Shown here: positions 1 to 11,231 of the stretch, in pieces | Position numbering within the stretch: position 1 is the first letter of the stretch | Layout: each line of letters begins with the position of its first letter | Assembly (NCBI GenBank): GCA_024734555.1 | Contig: JANPWX010000619.1 | Coordinates: 484,894 to 548,893 of the forward strand | Origin: Trochalopteron elliotii | Lineage: Eukaryota > Chordata > Aves > Passeriformes > Leiothrichidae | Direction: 5' to 3' | Length of the DNA stretch: 64,000 nt | Translations under genes and position numbers: made by a program | The notes under the pieces: generated by a model | What the model saw: only the letters and a program-made list of their open reading frames with translations | Told to the model about the DNA's origin: nothing | Databases searched by the model: none

Positions 1-2330
1 AGTCTATTCTCCAAACCCTAACTCTGGAGATATATAGGTGCACATATGTGAACTTGCTGTGGAAATGCACTGTGAAAAATTCAGCACAACCATAGTGGAA
101 CTTACTGTGCACGTGCTGTAGATTTGATCTATTCATTATATATTCTATTCACTTTGGAAACAGTAAGTCCTTCATGCATATATGTACTAGCCATTCATTA
201 TAAACCTGGAAATATAGCAGATCTTCATCTAAATCGGAACAACGAAAGGCTAAAAGGAGAAGCCTATTGTCAAAGTGGTATGACTAGCAGATTTTTTTTT
301 CCTTGTTTTTTATTTGCTTTTCATGGACCTGTTTGGTTTTGTGTGCTTCTTCTCTTGTCAAAGATTTGTATGTGCACATTAGTTCAATGAAGTGACTTTT
401 AACACAAGCTTTCTCACCTGGATGGACAATTACATCTCCACTTTTAAGCCGTATCTTACTGAATTGTGAACCATAATTTTACTACTACTTTTTTATCTTA
501 CTATGACTCCCTTAGTGAATTTGTACCATCCATTTTTAAAAGTGGTACAATTGACCCAAGTGTTTTAAATATATTTTAGATAAAATGTATTGGCTGTATT
601 GCATTGCACAGCACACCTTTTATAATCTTTTGAAAAGGTGTAATGGAATATTTGTAACAAGATTTATCTAAAGAACGCGTTTTTTACACAGCAAGGCTAA
701 AGATTAGGCATGCGAATTGATGATTAGCATTTATGACTTCTACAGATTAAATAAAAATATAAATGTCTTTTAAGATCTAAGCAATCATCTAAAAGTCTTA
801 ATAAAATGTGTCATCAGGCTCAGATTACATGTAATGGGAAGCTACAGTTATGATATTTTCCTTATACATTCAAAGTAGACATGAACAGAAGTGAAACAGC
901 TGGAGAGGAAAATGAAATGTGTATTTTCTCTCAAGTGAAGGAATATGTAAGTGAAAGAAGATGGCAATACTTGTGCCTTAAGAGATAAAGATGATGCTTA
1001 TTTCCTGGGAGAAAGGAATATATTTTCAAACTTATAGAAAGAATTTCCTTAGGAAGAAAAAATTTGTATAATTAGATCTTTTTTAAAAGTAGGTAAATAA
1101 CTTGGAATATATTATCTCATTTTCAGTAAACTTAAGAACCTTGAGAAACCATGAACAATATTTTGAGTTTGGATCACTTTGAGAGTAGAGGTAGAGCTCA
1201 AGTAGAAAAAGAAAAAATTGGCAAAGGTGCTTTTATCTCACATGTATAGTTCAATTTATTAGTTTTTCCATCTCAGCAAAACAACTTTAATAAATATTTG
1301 AATGATCCCATTATAATGAGTGAAATTATCTATGTGCTTTAAATTAGGCATATGCCAATGAGTTGTGATCTCAACCTGTAATCAAATCTATCCCCCAATA
1401 TTTTTAAAATGCAGAATCCAAAGAAGGGCATCCATTCTGAAGTTTTTCCAGTTCATTTTCAATAGTATCTATGGCCACATGCAATTCAATATTCTTTTTG
1501 ATTTAGAAAAAAATTAGAAAAATTCACCAGTACTATATTGAGAAGCAATATTGTTGATCTTAATGTGCACTTTGGAACAATGACAAATTTGTAGCAATAA
1601 CAATTTCACAGTTAAGAACATTACAAGAGTAATTTCATGTGTATAAGAACGTGTGTGTGTCCTCTCTGATTCCTATTAGGGTTTTGTTATGGTATTTCAA
1701 CTCTTTGTCCTTTTCTGTGCAATTGCAGGGAGACAACCTTTTTTCTCAGAACCTAAGGAAAGAGAAATGGCATCCACAGATTTCACAAGTCTTACATCAT
1801 GTCCTTTGTAAAACTCTCTCATATTTTTCCTTTGAAAACAATAAGACAGGAACGTCCTCCATAACTGCATTTATTTTAAAAATTAAGCAAACAAAAAAAA
1901 TACTTAAAATACATAAAATAAGTCAATCAAAAAGCAGCATATAGTTAACAAATATATTGTGACTATACAGATAAAAGTTACCAGATAGGTGCAGAAGATT
2001 GTCTTGTCCATTTCAGGTGTGGCACATAAGGATTGAGGGAACACGTAACTATTTTGCATTAAACACATTAAGGTGTCCTACTCCCTACGAAATCAACCAC
2101 AATTAAAATGCAGTTCTACATTCCCTTCACCATCTTTTAAATGAGGAAAAACTCCATAGAATGCCTTCAAAATGCAACTGTACAACACCATGTCTACTAC
2201 CCATGTACTATGGAGGAATTTGCCAAAAATGAAAAGCAAAGAATTTAGGGCCTAAGAATTTCTTTACATTAAGAAAGCCTGAAATGTTTATCATGCATGT
2301 TTTGTTTTTTAAATTAATCCTGGGGCAAAA
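1..2330. other. Unique AT-rich non-coding DNA
   Basis: No gene or recognisable repeat is seen. The stretch is AT-rich with frequent stops in all frames. The open frames of 88 to 101 codons at 124-390 and 1639-1944 have no recognisable domain, no Kozak or promoter context and low-complexity lysine-rich tails, so I treat them as chance. Confidence 0.7.
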
Positions 2331-2331
2331 T

Positions 2332-2352
2332 GGGGGGTGGGGGTGGGGAGGG
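2332..2352 (+). repeat. G-quadruplex motif (G-rich tract)
   Basis: Four G-runs of 6, 5, 4 and 3 bases are separated by single T, T and A bases. This fits the canonical G3+N1-7 pattern with very short loops, which favour a stable parallel quadruplex. A purine-rich GGA repeat continues to about 2363. The neighbourhood is AT-rich, so the tract stands out. No gene is adjacent, so a promoter role cannot be argued. Confidence 0.75.
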
Positions 2353-2363
2353 AGGAGGAGGGA

Positions 2364-5300
2364 CCAGGTGATGAATATAATGTCAGTTGGAGTTTTTAAT
2401 ATATTATATCACTTGTAACCATGGGGGTTACAGAGCTGGGTTTTAAAGACCAACTCTTCCTGTTGCAAACTGTACCCCAAACTGTCTTTATACCTGCATG
2501 AAATTGAGTATGTGAATAGTTAAATTGATATCAGCATGGCTAGCTTTTTTTTTAAATACATTATTGTACCAATAAGAAAGAGACTATGACATCCTCTCAA
2601 TAGAGCCAAAGTATGAACCCTTCTTTCAGCATCAGAGAATGTGAAGAATGCAACAAAAATATTTTTATTTCAACTGTTTTTTAGACATTGATAATAAATG
2701 CCAGCAGAGTTGAATTAAACAGCTAGGGTCTTTAAAAATCTACTGGTATGTTTCCTCCCTCAGGAGGAACAGTGTGACTGTTTCAACTAAATTTTTTTCC
2801 TTTATTGTCCTGGTACATATTCAAAGCTCCTGGTCAACCCAACCAAACTTAGGTGAACCCGCTTAACATGATGAATGGAGCCATCCCCTAGAGGTGTGTA
2901 ACATGGCATGCCGTCCCTAAGAGTGGAGACATCTACCTGTACAGAGTCTGGGACACCTAACGATCAGACTTATATACCTTCAACACCTTTCACAAAAATT
3001 CTGGTTCTCCTTCATTAACTGTTACCTCCCTAAGTGCGTCTTCACTGCCTGTGTGAGAATTTACTGAATCCATCACCCTGTAAGTGGGACAGAGTCCCTG
3101 CTGCGCTGTCATGCCATACACGAAAAGAATGTGCAAGATGAGAACCACAAAAGCACTAGTTGACTGAAGGACCAACAAGGTTCTCTGGTTGTTGTCACAT
3201 AGAAAATTGAATCTGGCTTTTAGTAAAATCTTCCTTCTCAGCAATGTCCATGCTTGCTATTGCCTTGGGAACTTCTGGACACACTGGTCTACTTGGAAAT
3301 GCTTATAGAAATGAAAAATGCCCTTTATGGTGTATCTGAGAGCACTTTCTGGTTTTTTCTGCTTGCTTAAAGCTAAATGCTAAAATAAAAGCCCTTTAAA
3401 TTATTACAGGAAGTAGTACTATTGTACTCATCCTCATCACCTTCATCATTCTGATAGATGCCAAAACCATCTGTCACAAAATGCCCTAGAAGGTACTCTT
3501 GCCAGGTACAAGATTGTAGAACTTTTAAAATCCCAATTAACATTTTTCTATCTAATTCTGTTTCCAAGGTCATGGCTCTAAGACTCTATCTTATTCTATC
3601 AAAGATAGGATTCACTCAAGTTGTCTCTGATTTTACTTTTTTTCCTTATTCTGAGAGAAGATTAAAATTCTTTCTTTTCATTATTTACCTCTGATAGCCA
3701 GAAACACAGCTGAAAAATACCATACTTCCTGGTCTCAGGCTTGCCTACAAACAGATATTTGTCAAGGTCATGATTACTTGTGAATACCAGCTTGCCAGAC
3801 TCAGCCTCTTTCAGCATTGTTCTATGCCATTGAAATATTGAAATTAAAATGGAAAATGACAACCTGATCAGAAAAGCATTGACCCATAAACCTGTAACTT
3901 TACACATTGAAACTGAAGGAAGAGGACTAAATATGAAACTTCATAAGACACACCTGACCAGAACTTGGTGATGACCAAATAGAATTAATAACATACCACT
4001 GACATGCAACACTTGCAGCATTTACCACCCAGTAAATTACTAGGGGGACAAAAATCAGCCTATATTGGTCTGACCATTTTTAATCATCAAAACAATGAAG
4101 AAGACTCATGCATCTTGGGTTGGTAACTTCTGAACACAGTAAGAACCTTCCTGTGGTCCTAATCTTCTATAACAGGAAGGATGTGTTAGGGGTCCTAACA
4201 CCTTATGGCTTTATAATGAAATGAAAGTCCTGTTCTGCTAGAACATTGATTCCTACACAATTCACCAGGCACACAGACAGCAAGTCTACAGTACCATGAT
4301 AAAGTTAACTACAGGTTCATACATTTCATTTGCATTCTGGGTCTGAATTCCATACATCTCAGATGTAGAGTTTTCTCTTAATGTGCCTTGATGACAATTA
4401 TATATACAACAATTTGTCTGCTTTCTAGCTATATACACCATATGAATTTAGAAAAAGCCTAATAACCACTAAGCAAGAGGAAGACTGATAACCATTTGCA
4501 TGGGAGCAGCTGGTCCCCGTATGCCCAGGGTTCTACCTGATTCTTACCTGAGGAATAAGAACTCCTCTCCTCTCTTTTCTCACACAATTGATAGCTTTCC
4601 TTTTAACAATGTACTGGAAATGCCAAACCAGAGATAGGTTTAGGTATTTCAGATTAGCTAGGACACCATATTGGCTCAAATAATAACTTCCACATTCTGG
4701 TTCACACTTGCCAAAAGTCCAAACCAGACTATTGATCTCTGCCTCCTACCTGTACATTCAGATGATGTCAATGCAGCTGTTCATTAGCTCCTGAATATGA
4801 CGTAGTTTTCAAAACTAAACATCTCATGTAGTCCTTTAATAGTAGAAAGACAAATCACTACTCTCTATGCCTCTTGTCCTATCTTACAGCCTCAGAGATA
4901 GTTTTATCTTTAGCATTAGGGAACTAAAATCAGTTATCACTGCTGAGAAGACTTGAGCTGTCTCTGAGTCACTTCTGCCAGCCTCTGAATTCTGTTCAGC
5001 AGTTCCTCACTGAAAGTAAGCCTATTTTTTTAGAAGCATTGCAGACCCCAGAGTAGGCAGATGAAACTGCAATGATGATGTGATACATTTAAAATAAATT
5101 TCCTTTGCTCCTACAGTCTTCTTGCTTTTTTCCTAACTTGGTTTCAAAATGTTTCTTCCCAAGTTTTCTTTTGATCTGAAAGGCAAGAGGAAATGTCTGG
5201 AACTTTGAATTGCTCATCAACATTGCCTCCTGTACCTGGGCTTCAGAAAGCTTGCTGTTGGATTAGAGCAGCTCCTACCCACAGTAAACAAACCAGGGAA

Positions 5301-5759
5301 TATAAAGACCTCAGTCCTAGTCTCAAGAGACTTGTAGAAAATGGTGCTCACCTCTGGGGTTGATGCTGCTTCACGCAATGCTGGGTGACTGGTAAATTAG
5401 TTCTGCATTCAAGGAGAAAGCCACATGCTACCCTACAGTTTCTGTAAGGAGTTAACAATATCCTTCTTGTTGACACGATCAATCCTACCAAAAATGTGAA
5501 TTTAATTCTGGCTCATAGATTTTACTGTTGACATCTCTGAGACAAAAAAATAGACACTCAAACGTTCTTTGACAATGTAGAGCCAAGGTAATCTATGAAG
5601 AACATTCTAACCCTTATGTCTTTGCCTGGGTCCAGCCAAATCCTGTATTAGAAAGGGATGTGAGGATTACCCTCTGGCCGTACATCTTTCAGGAAAAGGT
5701 GAAGAGCCAATTCTATGGCATTGCCATGATATCCTGCCCAAAAAATAGCTAAGAGAATT
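2364..5759. other. Unique AT-rich non-coding DNA
   Basis: Nothing identifiable was found. Short minus-strand frames of 66 to 84 codons at 2990-3244, 3373-3573 and 3662-3907 have no recognisable homology or splice context. Confidence 0.65.
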
Positions 5760-5777
5760 AAAAAAAAAAAAAAAAAA
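5760..5777 (+). repeat. Poly(A) tract, 18 A
   Basis: An uninterrupted run of 18 A. It could be a slippage tract or a retroposition tail, but the preceding few hundred bases contain no open frame, polyadenylation signal or gene-like sequence. I call it only a homopolymer. Confidence 0.8.
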
Positions 5778-7073
5778 TCCACAGGTTTTCTTTATGCCAT
5801 ATACAGGAAAGTCAAAACAAATAGAAGTGCACACATTTTTTTTTCACTTAAACCAGTCACTTAAAAACTACAATTTTATTTTTAATCCTCTTCTGTTTAA
5901 ACAGCAGACCTATTTTTGTGTATAACTTCTGTTGGCAATTTTCCTCCAAGTGCTTTGAATGTGTTCATTATAAGACCGTTAGTTTAGTGATTGCTGCACT
6001 AATGTGATGTAAGGAATGAAAAGAATGATTCATTTCTTATTCTAAAGCTTTAAATACAAATTAACACAAAGAAAAAGCCCCACTAATCTTCTTTGGGGGG
6101 GATTTAGATGTTACAGTATTACACAGCCTACTTTAAAGCAACAAAAGAAATAACCTTAGAAAATTAAGCAAAATGAATTTTCAATTAATTCCAGAAACCT
6201 TGACAAACGCATTTTGAAAGAGTAAAATGCAACTTTGTTCAGTATAAATTGAAATTGCCTTTTGTGCTTAATATAGTTCACTTATAATTAGCTGAAGATT
6301 TTGTTCTGGTTTGAAACAAAGTTCCATCTTGAGATTACTGTGTACTGTGTACACAGAACTTTTATCAAGAAAGGCTGGTGCTGCAGGGTTTGCTTTGACA
6401 GCCTTTATCATAGCTTTATAGGAATGAAAAGTGAAAGAACACAGCTGGTTTTAACAATAGGGCATGTTGAACATTAGACCAAAACACATTAGATATTGCT
6501 AAAATATTGCACATTATATTTATAGCTCCATGCAAGTTTTTGAAATTCATGCTGATGCTGCTCTAATCGAGCTTGTTAGAACAATCTGTCCCCTAATGAT
6601 GGAATTCGATTTCACTTTGAGAAACTGCTTTTTAAACTGGTAGAAGGAGGGCTGGATCCAGAGCACTCATAAAAAAATAATGAATTCAAGTATATTTGTG
6701 GTGCAATTTGAAGGTCTCTATCAGATGCTGAAACTACGTTTGCAGTGGTCTATTTGTCATTGTGCCTTACTGTTCCTGAAAGTACCATTCCAAGAACTTC
6801 CTGGCATTCAGTCATGGGGTCTTTCAGATTATGCTTATAGTAAAAACATTTAGGATGAGATTCCCCAAATATAGTTAAACAGCAGTTCCAGCATTTAAGA
6901 ACATGGCTTCATCTCCCACCCATTTTTTCATCTCCACTCATTACTTCATCAGCTTTAAATAATCTAAATTCCAAATATTCTGCTGAACACCCAGAAACAC
7001 AAAAGATTACTCAAATCTTGAGGTCCCCTATCACTGTAACACTTAAACTTTGCAAAGAGATTAATCAGTCAGA
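5778..7073. other. Unique non-coding DNA
   Basis: No gene or repeat family recognised. It contains a perfect 12-bp palindrome (CTGTGTACACAG) at 6345-6356. Confidence 0.65.
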
Positions 7074-7105
7074 TTGGGTTGGATTGGGTTGGGTTGGGTT
7101 GGTTT
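7074..7105 (+). repeat. (TTGGG)n short tandem repeat with G-quadruplex pattern
   Basis: Pentamer repeats of TTGGG and TTGGA run through this stretch, with GGG runs at 7076, 7086, 7091 and 7096 separated by loops of 7, 2 and 2 bases. That satisfies the quadruplex rule. It is pentameric, not the vertebrate telomere hexamer. It lies about 210 bases from an LTR. Confidence 0.75.
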
Positions 7106-7318
7106 GATTTGTGACACAGGGCCTTTTTTACCTAGTCAGAACATGCCACACCAAAGACAGCAGTTTTCTATCTAGGCTGCTGGCTTAAATCTTCACCAAA
7201 TGTTCACTGCCCAGATCACACACCATGCTAGCTCCTGGCAGACAGAATGCCAGCTGATTCAGGCCCAAACCACAACAAACAATACGGATGATCACATGAG
7301 AATGCCAGACTCAACTCC
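7106..7318. other. Spacer between TTGGG repeat and LTR
   Basis: No coding sequence. For the minus-oriented LTR that follows, this is the side where retroviral internal sequence and a primer-binding site would lie in a full provirus. I see neither, which suggests a solo LTR. Confidence 0.5.
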
Positions 7319-7906
7319 TGAGTTGGTGGTTTAACCCCACCAGGAACCAAGATCCAAGGCAGCTGCTCGCTCACTCCCTCACCAGTGGGACTGGGGAGAA
7401 AATCGGAATTGTTAAACCTAGAAATCTCATGGGCTGAGATAAAAACAGTTTAACAGGGGAAGCAAAAGCTGCACACACAACCAAAGCTAAACAGGGACTT
7501 AATTCAGTGCTTCCCATGGACAGGTAGGTGTTCAGCCATCACCAGGAGAGCAGGGGTGACTCAGGAAGAAAAATACCATCACTCCAAATATCTTTTCCTC
7601 CTTCAACCCCTCACCTTATACACTGAGCATGATGTCACATGGTCTAGAATATCCCTTTGGTCAGTTGGGGTCAGCTGTCTTGGATGTGTCTCCTTCCAGC
7701 CTCCCATGTACCCCCAAGTTCCCTGCCAGCTTGGCAGTACAAAAAGCAGAAAAGGCCTTGGCCTTGTAAACTCAGCAATAATAAAATAATAAACTCAGCA
7801 ATAATAAAAACACCTTTATATTATCAGCTCTGTGTTCAGCACAAATCCAAAACCTAGCCCCACGCTAGCAACTGTGAAGAAAATTACTCTAGCCAAAACC
7901 AGCACA
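7319..7906 (-). mobile_element. Avian endogenous retrovirus solo LTR (ERVL-like family), minus orientation
   Basis: Read on the minus strand it starts TGTGCTGGTTTTGGCTAGAG near 7906, the U3 start of an LTR family I recognise as common in bird genomes. It passes a TATA-like GTATAAGG (plus 7614-7621) and a degenerate polyadenylation signal, GTTAAA (plus 7449-7454). That signal is followed by the family's conserved TTTTTATCTCA block and GTTAAACCACCA near the 3' edge. No gag, pol or env frame flanks it. The edge near 7319 is uncertain because no clear target-site duplication pairs with CTTAC after 7906. The element looks old and substituted. ERVL class is my recollection of the family; LTR identity is firmer than class. 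Confidence 0.8.
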
Positions 7907-9744
7907 CTTACATTAGAGATTATACATAGGCCTGCTCCTGATTTACTACAGAAGTGAAAGCATATTGATATCTAATGTGAAACAGGTTGCTCTTTATGAT
8001 GTTTGGAAGAGATTGCAATCTGCCACTGAAATATCAAATTCCTTCGAGATCAAATTTGTTTAGCTCATTGTATGTAATAAAAAAAAAATCAGTGAAAATA
8101 ACTTCCAGAGCAAATCTCAGATAATACTCTTGTGTTTCAGTATTTTCTCTTATATTTGTAGTCAAGTTTTGAATCCATTAGTGTGAGCTTGACAATAAAC
8201 AACAGCTGAAACTGAAATAAGATTATTATTTATAAATTCTTTGAAATATCTTTGTCTACCCAGTGGTGTACTGAATACCTATATCAGAATGCCATTAACA
8301 ATGAAATTATGAACAGTTTCTATATGTAAGGAATATGAATTCTATATGAATACAAATTCTATATTAATTTCTATATGTAAGGAATATTATATTGCTGAGT
8401 CCTGAAATGCCATTTCTTTATTTTCTAGTTTGGTTCCACCATGTTAGCCACCAAAGATAACCTGGTGGCCTGTCTGGTGATCCACTGTGAAAGTTCAGTC
8501 TCTATACAAGCATGACTAAAAAAATTTGCTGATGTAATTGTCTTGAAAAAAGACTGTTAATAATGAAGTATTATATAAATATTTTAACCTATTTAGTATT
8601 AGCACAAGTACATGTAGTCAAGGAGCACAAATTCTGGGTGTAAACTCACTTGATAGACCGTGAAGGTATAAATAATGAATATTTACAAACGCTTTGGGTT
8701 TCAAATCAGAAATCATCACTATTAAGATAGTCAGGGTATGCCTGTGGTTATATGAAGTCATTAGGCATAGTTCTTTTTTAAATTGTGTGATTATATTGAA
8801 TGAAGATACTGCACTAATGGTGGCATATGAATACTTGAAAAAAATGAAATATTTTATTTTCCTTCACCCTAAAAACTAGACTGATTTTGTAAATAAAGGA
8901 GAAGAATAGGATTTTGGTGTTTGCTTAACTCAACTGTTTGGCATCAACAATAAATAGTATTAAATATAAGAAGGCTTGAAAGATGGATATTCAGTGTAGT
9001 CAAGCTCCCTACTTTATCACCTACTATAATCAGTTGCATTTCTGCAAGCTGTGGTTGATGTGTATATTTCAAGAACAGCTTGGTAAAAATGGGAATTTGC
9101 TTCTTTCATAAATTGTGTGGAGTTAATTTAATTGCAATATAGGTTATTTCTACACAGACTAATGTCTAGCTACTTGCGCAATTTGATATGCATCTTTAGA
9201 TGCATTCATTCATCATATGATATTAAAATTCAAGTTTGGGCTTCATTTTCTAAAGACCAGATTTGTCTTGGTAGAGACATTATTGTTGCATCCTGTAACA
9301 ATTTTTTTGGCCTAAGCATTTATGAAACCAAAGTATGAAGTGGAGATACAGTCAGTGACTCTAATATCAAAAGTCTGTGTAACAGAAATATAGATTCAAC
9401 TGATTGATACAAACAGATACATGTGATAAAGGAAAGTGGGACACTTTTATACTAATCTTGACTGGACTGAGATTTTACCTAAAGTCTTCTCTCCTTACTT
9501 TGGAAATAATGGTACATGTCTGAAATGTTTGGTGTCTAGATAATGACATTCTATCCTAAACAAACAAAAAAAAATAGAAGTGTGAGTGTGGTAGAATTGA
9601 GTAGAAGAGTAGCAGCAATTAAAAAGATTGACATGCAGAGAAATTGCAGCAACCTTTATTGTACATCAGACAGTATTCCTGTAAGTTTCCTATCACAGAA
9701 AATTAGGGATATATGTGTTCTTTGGGTTTACTAACAACTGGGTC
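7907..9744. other. Unique AT-rich non-coding DNA with a local duplication
   Basis: No gene seen. The 20-mer TTTCTATATGTAAGGAATAT occurs at 8317-8336 and again at 8368-8387, 51 bases apart. Minor A/T homopolymers occur. Confidence 0.65.
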
Positions 9745-9808
9745 TGCAAGCATGCCTCATGATTGTGAATGTCAAGACAGGCCCACCCACAAAGGTTGGA
9801 AAACACTG
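9745..9808. mobile_element. Possible hAT (Charlie-like) terminal inverted repeat remnant
   Basis: On the minus strand the end at 9808 reads CAGTGTTTTCCAACC, followed by TTTGTGGGTGGGCC. This resembles the CAGTGnTTCCCAACC-type termini of hAT superfamily transposons such as Charlie. I could not find the partner inverted repeat or the 8-bp target duplication, so this is a one-ended, low-confidence call. Confidence 0.35.
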
Positions 9809-10448
9809 TTTCAGGTCAGTGTAGTTGTCAGGCATATGATAACGTTGTAATTTAATTATACAAGAGCATATGAAGTTTGAAGTCCAAAACATCAAACAAT
9901 TATCAGTATGCACAGATCTGAACTGTTACTGCATACATAATCTATCAAGACAGCATTAATCTTTATGTAAAGTGTTTCATTTTAGATTAATACAGAAACA
10001 CATGAAATACCGATTTATTGCAAATATAAACATAAAAGTATTGAGATAGTACAAATTTATGATCTAAATTATTTTTTCAAATCAAAGCTATGAATAAAGA
10101 AATAAAATTAAGTAACTGACTTATGAATAATACCTCTTTATAATAAAATATTAGGTATGCTAGCACCAATTTTATTGAAAAAACCTATTGTTACACTTTG
10201 CTGAAGACTCTTGAAATATGAAATATTTATATGAATAGAAATCCACATATTTGACAGTAGTGGGTATATAGAATTTACTATTATGAGACAATGTCATTGA
10301 TCAGTTGCTGAAATAACTGAATTATCATTTAGATTACTGAATATTCAAGGGCATAAATGAAGTAAATAATGCATTAAAAATGCATAACTGAATCCAATAA
10401 GGCCATGACATTCTTACTAATGTTCAATCTGTTTTAGCCAAACTTCAG
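9809..10448. other. Unique AT-rich non-coding DNA
   Basis: Nothing identifiable; no open frame of note. Confidence 0.65.
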
Positions 10449-10500
10449 TGAATGAATGAATAAATAAATAAATGAATGAATAAATAAATAAATAAATAAA
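10449..10500 (+). repeat. (AATG/AAAT)n tetranucleotide microsatellite
   Basis: About thirteen tetranucleotide units of GAAT and AAAT arranged as alternating blocks, an interrupted compound microsatellite. The block structure suggests slippage after point mutation inside one ancestral repeat. It is probably length-polymorphic. Confidence 0.9.
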
Positions 10501-10659
10501 CTTTGAAATTAGCCTTATCAGCCAAGACAGGAGGCCTCCAATTCATCAAGACATAACCAAGACTATGCCCTGCTGGGGCTTGACTAGTAAATTTGGCCAT
10601 CTGGAACAGTATTTTGTCTCTGAAAACAGCAATAGAAGATGATCTTTATTGAAACTAAG
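10501..10659. other. Unique spacer before LTR
   Basis: No feature recognised. The last five bases, CTAAG at 10655-10659, are the putative left target-site copy of the LTR that follows. Confidence 0.5.
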
Positions 10660-11226
10660 TGAACCTGGACACGTTCTAGAGTCCAGTTAATTTTCCCCAC
10701 ATCAGCCCTTGCAGTGCTGTACTTTGCATTGGTAGCAAGAAAAATGTTGATAATAAAACAGTGCTGGTGAGGATCCCTGACACAACATCAATGCTGCCTC
10801 CCTAAAATTCTGCCCCTTACAAGCAGTCTGGGAGTGAGCAAGATCCTTGGAGAGGATACAACCAGGCCAGCTGACCAAGTTAACCAAAGGGATATTCAAA
10901 ACCACATGATATCAGCTCAGATATAAAAGCTAAGAAAAGAAGGAGGAAGCATTTGTTATTTACAGTGTTTAAGTTCCAGGGTAACCACTACAAAGCCTGA
11001 ACCCCTCTTTCCTGGGAAGTGGCCAAACAGTACTTGTCAATAGAAAGTTGAGAATTTTTTTTTCTCTTTGTTTGTGAAAATGCAGCCTTTAGCTTTTGCT
11101 TTAGTAAACCGCTTATCTCAGCCTGTGAGCTGTCTTGAACCTTTATCTCCCTGTCCAGCTGACAAAACGAAGTGGTGGAGAGGCTTGGTGGGCATCTGAC
11201 ATACAGCCAACATCTGACCCACAACA
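10660..11226 (+). mobile_element. Avian endogenous retrovirus solo LTR (same family as 7319-7906), plus orientation
   Basis: The element runs from TGAACCTGG to CCCACAACA. Near its start GTTAATTTTCCCCA aligns with the family's GTTAATTTTCTTCA block. CAGCTGACC and CCAAAGGGATATTC follow near 10875, then a good TATA box, TATAAAAG, at 10922-10929. A polyadenylation-like AGTAAA at 11103-11108 precedes CGCTTATCTCAGCC, the conserved R-region block. The flanks are CTAAG (10655-10659) and CTGAG (11227-11231), a 4-of-5 match expected for an aged 5-bp target duplication. No internal retroviral sequence is attached, so it is a solo LTR produced by LTR-LTR recombination. The frames inside it are not genes. 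Confidence 0.82.
10922..10929 (+). promoter_or_regulatory. TATA box of the LTR
   Basis: TATAAAAG lies in the U3 part of the LTR, about 175 bases upstream of the polyadenylation-like signal. This is a normal promoter placement for a retroviral LTR. Whether it is active is unknown. Confidence 0.5.
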
Positions 11227-11231
11227 CTGAG

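Noticed and set aside
5760..5777. Poly(A) tract as evidence of a processed pseudogene
   Set aside because: No open frame, gene-like sequence or polyadenylation signal precedes it, and no flanking duplication was seen.
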